A stretch of 12,511 bases of DNA, from positions 1 to 12,511 of the forward strand of contig DGQR01000200.1 of NCBI GenBank assembly GCA_002390825.1. Direction: 5' to 3'. The notes below the pieces were generated by a model. It did not search any database and was not told where the DNA came from. It saw nothing but the letters and a program-made list of their open reading frames with translations. The stretch comes from Rhodoferax sp. UBA4409 (GTDB taxonomy: Bacteria > Pseudomonadota > Gammaproteobacteria > Burkholderiales > Burkholderiaceae_C). Position 1 is the stretch's first letter. The number at the start of each line of letters is the position of its first letter. Shown piece by piece: positions 6,650 to 12,511 of the stretch. Position numbers and translations under genes: made by a program.

Positions 6650-7444
6650 ATGCGCGTCGTCATCACCCGGCCTCAATCGGAAGCTGCACCGTGGCTCAAG
6701 GCACTTGCGGACGCCGGCTATCAGGCCGAATCCTTGCCCTTGATTGATATTCAGGCTGCGACGGCAGTCGCGCCGCTCAGCGCGGCCTGGGAGCGCTTGG
6801 GCAGCTTCGATGCCGCCATGTTTGTCAGCCGTAATGCAGTGCACTATTTCTTCGAACAAAAAACAATGGTGGCGCCCGTATTTACTGCGGGATCAGCTAT
6901 CAAAACAAGAGCATTTGTGACGGGGCCTGGCAGCTACTCTGCGCTGCTGAAAGTCGGCGCCCAAGCGGCATGCATTGATGCGCCGGACCATGAAGGCGGC
7001 CAATTCGACTCCGAAGCCTTGTGGGACGTGGTGTCTGCTCGAGTGGTGCCCGGTTACCGCGTGCTGGTGGTTCGCGGCACCACGGTAGATGCAGGCGCCA
7101 GCGATGAAGGGTTTGGCCGGGATTGGTTTGCCCGCCAGGTGAAAAGCGCCGGAGGCGAGGTCGAGTTCGTCGTTGCCTACCAGCGACAACGCCCGGTGTG
7201 GGATGCGGACGCACTGGCCTTCGCCAAGCGCGCCGCCGCAGACGGCACAGTGTGGGTGTTCAGCAGCTCCGAAGCGGTGCGCAATTTGCAGGCCTGCTGC
7301 CCGGACGGAGACTGGAGCCGGGCCAAAGCCGTGGTGACCCATGCCCGCATTGAAACTGCCGCATTGGAAGCGGGCTTTGGCCAGGTTTTGCAGGCGAAAC
7401 CTGTGCTGGGCGCACTGTTGGCCTCGATAGAATCCCTGCAATGA
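6650..7444 (+). CDS. hemD: Uroporphyrinogen-III synthase
   Basis: This 264-residue protein closes hydroxymethylbilane with inversion of ring D to give uroporphyrinogen III. HemD sequences are very variable, but several family marks are visible: MRVVITRPQSEA at the start, FDAAMFVSRNAVHYFF (53-68), VTGPGSYSALL (90-100), VLVVRG (138-143), VVAYQR (174-179), WVFSSSEAVRNL (202-213) and VTHARIETAALEAGF. Two such half domains alternate, as in the known bilobed fold. The ATG is seven bases after the hemC stop and is preceded by AAGG overlapping that stop. The stop overlaps the hemX start as ATGA. Residues 69-88 are encoded by an AT-rich stretch unlike its surroundings (see findings). Position directly after hemC makes the call firm. 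Confidence 0.93.
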   Translation: MRVVITRPQSEAAPWLKALADAGYQAESLPLIDIQAATAVAPLSAAWERLGSFDAAMFVSRNAVHYFFEQKTMVAPVFTAGSAIKTRAFVTGPGSYSALLKVGAQAACIDAPDHEGGQFDSEALWDVVSARVVPGYRVLVVRGTTVDAGASDEGFGRDWFARQVKSAGGEVEFVVAYQRQRPVWDADALAFAKRAAADGTVWVFSSSEAVRNLQACCPDGDWSRAKAVVTHARIETAALEAGFGQVLQAKPVLGALLASIESLQ

Positions 7445-8493
7445 ACTCTGAAGCCCCCGAGCCTATTGCCAAGGATGCCGCGACTGCGGTTGGAGTGACT
7501 CCGATTGCGAAGCTGGCGGAGCCCCATCGGTGGTTGGGGGTTGTCGCCCTGGTGGCAGCTGCCGGCGCAATCGGCAGTGGGATGCTGTGGCAGAAGCTCG
7601 GCAATGTCCAGGAGCAGTTGGCTCGCCAGACGGCGGATTCCGGCGCGCAAGCCGGCGAAGCGAGGAGCACCGCCAAGCAGGCGCAAGAGCTCGCCATTGA
7701 AACTGCGGCCAAAATTGCCGTGCTGGATGCGCGCTTGAGCGAGGTGACACTGCAGCGCACGCAACTCGAAGAGCTGATCCAAAGTCTTTCGCGCTCACGC
7801 GACGAAAACCTGGTGGTCGACATGGAGTCGGGCTTGCGCCTTGCCCAGCAACAAGCGCAGCTCACCGGGAGTGTCGAGCCTTTGTTGACGGCGCTGAAGT
7901 CCGCGGAGCAGCGGGTCAACCGCGCCGCGCAGCCCCGCCTGGCGCCGATCCAGCGCGCCATTGCCAAAGACATCGCACGTATCAAAAACACTGCGCTCTC
8001 AGACACCCCGGCCATGCTGCTCAAGCTGGACGAGTTAGTGTCTTTGGCGGACGAAATTCCGGTCAGCAATGCACTGCCCTCGGCTAAAACTCCGCCGGTT
8101 TTGGAACGGCAGGCCCAAGAGTCTCTGCCGGGGTGGTGGGGGCGTGTCGGTGTCGTGATCCGTGACGAGGTACGGGGCCTGGTGCGGGTGAGCAAGATCG
8201 ACAGCCCGGATGCTGCCTTGTTGTCCCCGGAGCAGGCGTTCTTCGTGCGCGAGAACTTCAAGCTGAAGGTGCTGAACGCGCGCTTGGGTTTACTGGCCCG
8301 CCAAACCGAAGCTGCCCGTGCCGATTTGACCGCAGCCTCGGGCTCGCTGACCCGGTTTTTTGATGGCTCGTCCCGCAAAACACAAGTGGCCCAGGCAGCC
8401 TTGCAGGTGCTGCAGTCTCAAATGCGCACGCTCGAGGTGCCACGGGTAGACGACACCTTGGCCGCACTGGCTACGGCAGCCGCGGGGCGCTGA
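7441..8493 (+). CDS. hemX: HemX-like membrane-anchored heme operon protein
   Basis: This 350-residue protein matches the HemX family (often annotated uroporphyrinogen-III C-methyltransferase by association). A soluble N-terminal tail is followed by one transmembrane segment (about 31-50, WLGVVALVAAAGAIGSGMLW). Next come a long Gln/Ala/Glu-rich, likely coiled-coil region (about 53-125) and a helical domain to the end with GWWGRVGVVIRDEVRGLVRV and EQAFFVRENFKLKVLNARLGLL. There is no SAM-dependent methyltransferase domain, so siroheme synthesis should not be assumed. Most of the protein probably lies in the periplasm. Its start overlaps the hemD stop as ATGA with no Shine-Dalgarno of its own, and hemY follows two bases after its stop. 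The exact role in heme synthesis is not settled; a scaffolding or regulatory role with HemY is plausible. Confidence 0.88.
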   Translation: MNSEAPEPIAKDAATAVGVTPIAKLAEPHRWLGVVALVAAAGAIGSGMLWQKLGNVQEQLARQTADSGAQAGEARSTAKQAQELAIETAAKIAVLDARLSEVTLQRTQLEELIQSLSRSRDENLVVDMESGLRLAQQQAQLTGSVEPLLTALKSAEQRVNRAAQPRLAPIQRAIAKDIARIKNTALSDTPAMLLKLDELVSLADEIPVSNALPSAKTPPVLERQAQESLPGWWGRVGVVIRDEVRGLVRVSKIDSPDAALLSPEQAFFVRENFKLKVLNARLGLLARQTEAARADLTAASGSLTRFFDGSSRKTQVAQAALQVLQSQMRTLEVPRVDDTLAALATAAAGR

Positions 8494-8495
8494 TC

Positions 8496-9764
8496 ATGCG
8501 GTTTGCGCTTTGGTTGATCGCCCTGTTTTGCGTGGCTGTGGTGTCTGCACTTTTCGCAGGAAATAACCATGGCACGGTCACCTTATTCTGGCCGCCTCAC
8601 CGTATCGACGTATCGCTGAACCTTGTGTTGCTCGGCTTGGCACTGCTTTTTGTGACCTTGCATTTGGCCTTGCGTGCCCTGTCGGGCTTGTTCAGCATTC
8701 CGCAGCAGGCCCGTCGCTGGCGGCTCTCGTACAAAGAGCGGAGCATTTACTCCGGTCTGCTCGACACCATTTCCCATTTGGTAGCGGGCCGGTTTGTGCG
8801 GGCCCGCAAAGCCGCTGAGGTGGTGGTGGCGATTGAAGACGCGATGCTGGCAAGTGGCGACGCCTTGCCGGATGCCGCGCGCTTGCGCACATTGGCGCAC
8901 CTGCTGGCTGCCGAGAGTGCCCATGCCCTGCAAGACCGAAGCCTCCGTGAGGCGCACTTTGAAAACGCGCTGGCAGAGGCCAGCAGCAAAGAGGCTGGAG
9001 ACTTGCGGGATGGTGTTCAGTTGCGTGCAGCGCGCTGGGCTCTGGAAGATCGCGATTCAGCCGGTGCCGTGCGCTGGCTGGAGCAATTGCCCGTCGGCAC
9101 GGCTCGGCGCACCATTGCGCTGCGCTTGCGTTTCAAAGCAGCGCGTCAGGCCCGAAATACCCGTGTGGCGCTGGATGCAGCCAGAGTGCTGACCAAACAC
9201 CGGGCATTCTCGGAAGTGGCGGGAGCCGGCATTGTGCGTGGGCTGGCCCTTGAGATGCTGCGCAACGCGCACGATGCTGCGCAGCTGTCGCAGGCGTGGG
9301 CGTCTTTGGAATTGTCCGAGCGACAGCAGCCGGATGTGGCGCTGGAGGCTGCGCAACGCTTGCTCAGCGTACAGGGCGATCCTGCGGTGGCGCGTCTCTG
9401 GGTGTTGCCCCTGTGGGAGTCGCAAGGGCATAGCCTGACCACCGATCAACGGGTGCGGCTGACCGGTATTTTGGAAACCAGTTTCGGTGCCAGCGAGGCC
9501 TTGCCAGACGCTGCTTGGCTTGCCCGCATCGAGCAGGCGCAAATGGCGCTGCCCGGTGACCCCTTGCTGCAGTACCTGGCCGGCGTGATGTGTGTTCGCT
9601 TATCTCTGTGGGGCAAGGCGCAGGCTTTGTTGAAGCAGTCCATCCCGCTGCTCAAGGATGCCGGTTTGAAGCGTCGGGCCTTGCTGGCCTTGGCCGATCT
9701 GGCCGAACACCGCATGGACACCAAAGCGGCGGCAGAGGCTTACAAAGCGGCTGCAAGGGCGTAA
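8496..9764 (+). CDS. hemY: HemY-type membrane protein with TPR-like repeats
   Basis: This 422-residue protein has two N-terminal membrane segments (about 3-21 and 40-60). They are separated by a short loop with HGTVTLFWPPHRIDVS, typical of the HemY N-terminal domain. A basic stretch (QQARRWRLSYKERS, 70-83) and a long alpha-helical, alanine- and leucine-rich part with TPR-like pairs follow, for example near 105-165, 230-290 and 355-420. It is the proteobacterial HemY of the hemCDXY operon. It is not the Bacillus protoporphyrinogen oxidase of the same name, and no flavin-binding motif is seen. The start is two bases after the hemX stop (TGATCATG). It probably organises heme-pathway enzymes at the inner membrane; this is inferred from topology and context. 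Confidence 0.88.
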   Translation: MRFALWLIALFCVAVVSALFAGNNHGTVTLFWPPHRIDVSLNLVLLGLALLFVTLHLALRALSGLFSIPQQARRWRLSYKERSIYSGLLDTISHLVAGRFVRARKAAEVVVAIEDAMLASGDALPDAARLRTLAHLLAAESAHALQDRSLREAHFENALAEASSKEAGDLRDGVQLRAARWALEDRDSAGAVRWLEQLPVGTARRTIALRLRFKAARQARNTRVALDAARVLTKHRAFSEVAGAGIVRGLALEMLRNAHDAAQLSQAWASLELSERQQPDVALEAAQRLLSVQGDPAVARLWVLPLWESQGHSLTTDQRVRLTGILETSFGASEALPDAAWLARIEQAQMALPGDPLLQYLAGVMCVRLSLWGKAQALLKQSIPLLKDAGLKRRALLALADLAEHRMDTKAAAEAYKAAARA

Positions 9765-9771
9765 ACCCATG

Positions 9772-9800
9772 GTGACGCCGCAAGGCGTTGGGGCTATTAT
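9772..9800 (+). promoter_or_regulatory. Candidate promoter for the GGDEF-type gene
   Basis: GTGACG (9772-9777, four of six matches to TTGACA) is 17 bases from TATTAT (9795-9800, five of six matches to TATAAT). Transcription would start about seven bases later, at or next to the ATG at 9807, so the message could be nearly leaderless. No Shine-Dalgarno is present before that ATG, which agrees with this reading. Confidence 0.4.
9775..9788 (+). other. Small GNRA-loop hairpin after hemY
   Basis: ACGCC-GCAA-GGCGT is a perfect five-base-pair stem with a GCAA tetraloop, ten bases after the hemY stop. No T-tract follows, so it is not a standard intrinsic terminator. It could protect the 3' end of the heme operon message or be incidental. 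It overlaps the candidate promoter. Confidence 0.4.
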
Positions 9801-9806
9801 GGTTTC

Positions 9807-10883
9807 ATGGCCTCACTTATTGAACACCTCATCAAGCTCACGGACCACCGCGACCGCGATCTGCTGGAGCTCACCCTCTCCAAAGCCCTGATTGACCTGG
9901 TGCCTATCCAGCGGGTGCTGGTATCCAAGGTCGTCAGCGAAGAGGGCGTCAAACGCTGGATGGATGTCACCGTGCTCGATGCGCGCGGTGGTGGCAAGGT
10001 GGTAGATCCCTTGCGCGTGGATTTTCAAACCCTGCCTTTGCTGGAGGACAACCGGGACCGCTTGCACTGCATTCAACGCCGCGAACGGGTCGAAATTGCC
10101 TGGGCGGGCGAGGATGGACCGCGGATTACCTATTTGCCGCTATTTGCTGACCCGGTGGCCGACGTGGAGGGTGTACTGGAGATTCATTCGGCCAGTGCGC
10201 TGCTCGACGACCAACTCATGGTGATTGCGGATGTGTCGCGTGTTTTTCGCAATATGTACCGGCTGCTGGCCTACAGCGATCGGGATGCCCTGACGGGTCT
10301 GCTCAACCGCAAGTCTCTGGATGACACGTTTTACAGCGCCGTCCTCGAAGAGTTGGGCGAGATGCAGGACGCGGCAGCCGAAGCCCGCCAGATCGTGTTG
10401 GCGGCGGGGCAGGAGCGCCGGCACCGGGTGCCTCCCAACTATTGGCTAGGCACTATTTGTGTAGATAACTTCGGCACGATCAACGACCATCATGGGCATC
10501 TGATCGCGGAGGAGGTGCTGCTGCTGGTCGCGCGCATCATGAATAACACCTTCCGCACCTACGATCGTTTGTACCGATTCGGGGGGGAGCAGTTCGCGGT
10601 GTTGATGCATTGCCCCGATGAGGCCTTGGTGCTCGCTGCATTTGAGCGGTTCCGGGCCAATATCGAGAAATTCAATTTTCCACAGGTGGGGCATTTGACG
10701 ATTTGCGGCGGCTTCACCCGGGTGACGCCCGATGATTCGCCAAACACTGCCCTGGAGCGCGCAGAGCGCGCGGTTGACTATGGGCAGCATCACGGCCGGA
10801 ACAAGGTGTTCAGCCATGCGGAACTCGTGCGCAAAGGCTTTTTTGCCGAGGCCCTGAAAATCGGCGCGGTAGATATTTTTTAG
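9807..10883 (+). CDS. GAF-GGDEF-type protein with degenerate active site
   Basis: This 358-residue cytoplasmic protein has no membrane segment. Residues about 15-150 look like a GAF-type sensory domain, ending in YLPLFADPVADVEGVLEIHSA and a signalling helix. A GGDEF domain follows from DALTGLLNR (160-168) to about 335. Metal-site Asp220 (ICVDNF) and NDHHGH (226-231) are kept. The signature loop is GGEQF (259-263): the fourth residue, normally the catalytic Glu, is Gln262. The usual GHxxGD is GHLIAEE, and the late Lys of YxAKxxGRN is replaced (YGQHHGRN). RTYD (250-253), five residues before GGEQF, fits the RxxD inhibitory c-di-GMP site. About 35 extra residues lie between NRKSLDDTFYSAV and WLGTICVD. 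It may therefore bind c-di-GMP without making it; weak activity cannot be excluded. A near-leaderless promoter is possible. I do not know a gene name. Confidence 0.85.
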   Translation: MASLIEHLIKLTDHRDRDLLELTLSKALIDLVPIQRVLVSKVVSEEGVKRWMDVTVLDARGGGKVVDPLRVDFQTLPLLEDNRDRLHCIQRRERVEIAWAGEDGPRITYLPLFADPVADVEGVLEIHSASALLDDQLMVIADVSRVFRNMYRLLAYSDRDALTGLLNRKSLDDTFYSAVLEELGEMQDAAAEARQIVLAAGQERRHRVPPNYWLGTICVDNFGTINDHHGHLIAEEVLLLVARIMNNTFRTYDRLYRFGGEQFAVLMHCPDEALVLAAFERFRANIEKFNFPQVGHLTICGGFTRVTPDDSPNTALERAERAVDYGQHHGRNKVFSHAELVRKGFFAEALKIGAVDIF

Positions 10884-10892
10884 TGAGATATC

Positions 10893-10906
10893 GCCGGTAA
10901 TCCGGC
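10893..10906 (+). other. Small hairpin directly before the terminator
   Basis: GCCGG-TAAT-CCGGC is a perfect five-base-pair stem two bases before the A-tract of the terminator and ten bases after the GGDEF-type gene stop. It is probably part of the 3' end structure of that message. Confidence 0.4.
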
Positions 10907-10908
10907 AT

Positions 10909-10938
10909 AAAAAAAGGGCACCTCGGTGCCCTTTTTTT
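10909..10938. terminator. Bidirectional Rho-independent terminator between GGDEF-type gene and rne
   Basis: Seven A's, GGGCAC, a CTCG loop, GTGCCC and seven T's form a strong symmetric stem-loop. The convergent genes stop at 10883 (plus) and 10979 (minus). Its design is the same as that of the terminator at 2768-2791. Confidence 0.9.
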
Positions 10939-10944
10939 ATGAAT

Positions 10945-10967
10945 AGTCACCGCGCATGGCGGTGACT
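10945..10967 (-). other. 9-bp hairpin in the rne 3' untranslated region
   Basis: AGTCACCGC and GCGGTGACT form a perfect nine-base-pair inverted repeat around a five-base loop. On the minus strand it lies 11 bases after the rne stop and before the terminator. It has no T-tract of its own, so it is more likely a protective or processing structure than a second terminator. Confidence 0.5.
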
Positions 10968-10978
10968 GGACTGGCAGC

Positions 10979-12511
10979 TTAAGCCGTTTGATCGTTCTCA
11001 AACGGGAGCTTCATCTCACGCAGATCGCGACGTGTCTCGACCAACACCAAGGGGCGGTCGTCAAGTTCCACCGGAGCAGGCCGCTCGCGAGGGACGTGCA
11101 CTGGCTTTGGTTCTGCTGCAATCGCAGCTTGCACGGCTGCGATTTTGTCTGCATCCGAGTTCACCCATTGCAGGCCAGAGCTGTTGGCCACTTCCACCAA
11201 GGCAGCGGTCGGCAGGCTGTAGCCTGCCACTTTGGGCATGCGGCCGGCGGGCACCGCTTCCGCGACGGGCGCTGGAGCTACAGGTGCTGCGACAGGCGCT
11301 GCAGGTGCTGGTGCGGGTGCACTTACCTCTGCGGTTACTGGTACAGCGGCTTGCGGTGCCACAGTCACGACCACAGCTTCCGGCGCAGCACTCGCCTCGG
11401 GCGCCACTGCTGCGGCTTCTGCACCGTCGATTGCGTTGCGCTGACCATTTTCACCACGGGGGCCGCGGTTGCCACGGTCACGACCGTAGCGGTCACGGGA
11501 GCGGCGTTCACGCGTCTCTTGCGCAGCGCCGTTGTCGGCAGCAACTTCGCCAGTAGCGACAGCTTCCGCAGTTTCGTTGCCGGTAGCGTCAGTCACGGCT
11601 GCTTGTGGCGCTTGACCTTCGTCCTGGCGTGGCGCCCGGTCGTTGCGGCGTCCACGGCCACGGCCATTGCGGCCTTCGCGTGGTTCGCGTCCTTCAGCGC
11701 TTGGGTCTGTTGCGGGCAATGCGCCTTCTGTCAGCGCTTGGGGCGCTACTACATCGCTGGTGGGCTCCGTAGCGCGTACTTCCGTGCGCTCGCCGTTGCG
11801 CGGTCCGCGGTTGCCGCGTTCGTTGCGGTTGCCGCGCTCCTGGCGGCCTTCGCGGGGCTGCTGTTGGCTACCTTGGTCGGCTTGGACGCTGACCTCAGTG
11901 TTGACCGCTTTGGCTTGTTCGGAGTCCATGCGATCTTGGCGGGGGGCTTGGTTGCGTTCGCCGCGCTCATTGCGGGCACCCCGTTCGCCACGCTCAGGGC
12001 GTGCATTGCGGTCACCGCGTTCATTGCGGTTGCCACGGTCGCCGCGCTCGCCACGGTTGTCCGGGCGGGCATCGGTGCGCGCTTCGCCACGGCCTTCCGT
12101 ACTGCGTTCGCCACGCTGGTTGCGGCCACCGTGACGACCACCGTCGCGGCCTGGACGGGCTTCGCGCTTCTCTTCCACCTTAACCGGAGCCGGGGCCACA
12201 GGGGCTGGTGCGGCAGCGGGAGCTGCAAACAAAGACTTGAGCCAAGCAAAGAAGCCTGTAGGTGCCGGGGCCGCTGCATCGGGTGCTGCGGGCGCTGCTA
12301 CTACCTTGACGGGCTCTGGCTTAGGAGGCGCGATGGGTGCGGGGGCGTCAGGCAACACACCCTTGATCACAGGCGTTTGCTTGTTTGTCGGCTCTTGGGA
12401 GCGACGGGTCACGCCGGTGCCTTCTTCCATGTCGTCAGCCATCTTGTAGCTGGCTTCGATGTGGTCGAGGCGTGGGTCGTCGTGCTTCAAGCGCTCGAGC
12501 TTGTAGTTGGG
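10979..12511 (-). CDS. rne: Ribonuclease E, C-terminal scaffold half (partial)
   Basis: The gene enters from the right edge; 510 codons and a TAA stop are present and the catalytic N-terminal half is outside. The fragment begins PNYKLERLKHDDPRLDH, the segment after the catalytic core in betaproteobacterial RNase E. A proline/alanine-rich linker carries GFFAWLKSLF (fragment residues 86-95), a likely amphipathic membrane-binding helix. Four arginine-rich, RG/RNER-type patches follow (about 118-194, 220-243, 274-296, 333-358), separated by acidic or alanine-rich spacers, then a Pro-Ala linker (360-423). The last ~87 residues look structured: AGYSLPTAALVEVANSSGLQWV and DDRPLVLVETRRDLREMKLPFE. RNase E makes the main internal cuts in mRNA decay and rRNA/tRNA processing. 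This half scaffolds the degradosome and binds RNA and the inner membrane. The first ATG-like codon in the window is internal, so no start is claimed. Confidence 0.9.
   Translation of the reverse strand, partial: PNYKLERLKHDDPRLDHIEASYKMADDMEEGTGVTRRSQEPTNKQTPVIKGVLPDAPAPIAPPKPEPVKVVAAPAAPDAAAPAPTGFFAWLKSLFAAPAAAPAPVAPAPVKVEEKREARPGRDGGRHGGRNQRGERSTEGRGEARTDARPDNRGERGDRGNRNERGDRNARPERGERGARNERGERNQAPRQDRMDSEQAKAVNTEVSVQADQGSQQQPREGRQERGNRNERGNRGPRNGERTEVRATEPTSDVVAPQALTEGALPATDPSAEGREPREGRNGRGRGRRNDRAPRQDEGQAPQAAVTDATGNETAEAVATGEVAADNGAAQETRERRSRDRYGRDRGNRGPRGENGQRNAIDGAEAAAVAPEASAAPEAVVVTVAPQAAVPVTAEVSAPAPAPAAPVAAPVAPAPVAEAVPAGRMPKVAGYSLPTAALVEVANSSGLQWVNSDADKIAAVQAAIAAEPKPVHVPRERPAPVELDDRPLVLVETRRDLREMKLPFENDQTA
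11438..12160 (-). repeat. Arginine-glycine-rich low-complexity coding region of rne
   Basis: Short degenerate repeats encode RGER, RGNR, RNER and RGDR units in four clusters. They lie at 11930-12160, 11783-11854, 11624-11692 and 11438-11515. In RNase E such basic disordered patches bind RNA and can drive condensate formation. The repetition also creates long stop-free frames on the opposite strand that are not genes. Confidence 0.75.

Noticed and set aside
7441..8493. Reading hemX as a true uroporphyrinogen-III C-methyltransferase
   Set aside because: The protein has one membrane segment, a coiled coil and a helical domain but no methyltransferase motifs.
8496..9764. Reading hemY as protoporphyrinogen oxidase
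   Set aside because: That name belongs to the Bacillus flavoenzyme. This protein has two N-terminal membrane helices and TPR-like repeats and no nucleotide-binding GxGxxG motif.
10571..10590. Run of seven G's in the GGDEF motif as a frameshift or sequencing error
   Set aside because: The frame continues correctly on both sides, through RFGGEQFAVLM, so a length error here is unlikely.
11643..12134. 163-residue Arg/Ser/Pro-rich plus-strand frame opposite rne
   Set aside because: The RSPR-like repeats are the complement of the RG/NER repeats of RNase E. It has no independent start signal or recognisable domain.

Overview
The window is about 12.5 kb of GC-rich bacterial chromosome. Protein sequences and gene order point to a betaproteobacterium of the order Burkholderiales, most likely family Comamonadaceae (Rhodoferax-like). 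This is inferred from the look of ArgH, PEP carboxylase, HemC/D/X/Y and the RNase E tail; no search was run. I see no phage, transposon, CRISPR, tRNA or rRNA. The content is mainly core metabolism plus signalling.

Left part (1-2749): the first codons of argH lie on the minus strand, head to head with a plus-strand operon. That operon encodes a LytS/AlgZ-type membrane histidine kinase, an AlgR-type LytTR response regulator and a small periplasmic solute-binding protein. Both junctions inside it are ATGA overlaps, so the three proteins are probably translationally coupled. The solute-binding protein has no permease partner here and may supply a signal to the kinase.

Middle (2750-5706): a complete PEP carboxylase gene (ppc) is on the minus strand. 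It converges on the solute-binding gene across a bidirectional terminator and diverges from hemC across a short region with two perfect palindromes.

Right-centre (5707-9764): a compact hemC-hemD-hemX-hemY operon. It makes uroporphyrinogen III from porphobilinogen and adds two membrane-anchored accessory proteins. The order argH / algZ-algR / hemC-hemD-hemX-hemY matches the Pseudomonas algR locus, here interrupted by the solute-binding gene and inverted ppc.

Right end (9765-12511): a GAF-GGDEF-type protein with a degenerate active site (GGEQF) but an intact RxxD inhibitory-site motif. It faces the 3' half of the RNase E gene (rne, minus strand) across a second bidirectional terminator flanked by hairpins. 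The RNase E part is the disordered, arginine-rich degradosome scaffold with a likely membrane-binding helix and a conserved-looking C-terminal module.

The window looks like an ordinary core region. The points most worth checking are the divergent GGDEF domain, the solute-binding protein tied to AlgZ/AlgR, and the dense hairpins and palindromes in the short intergenic regions.
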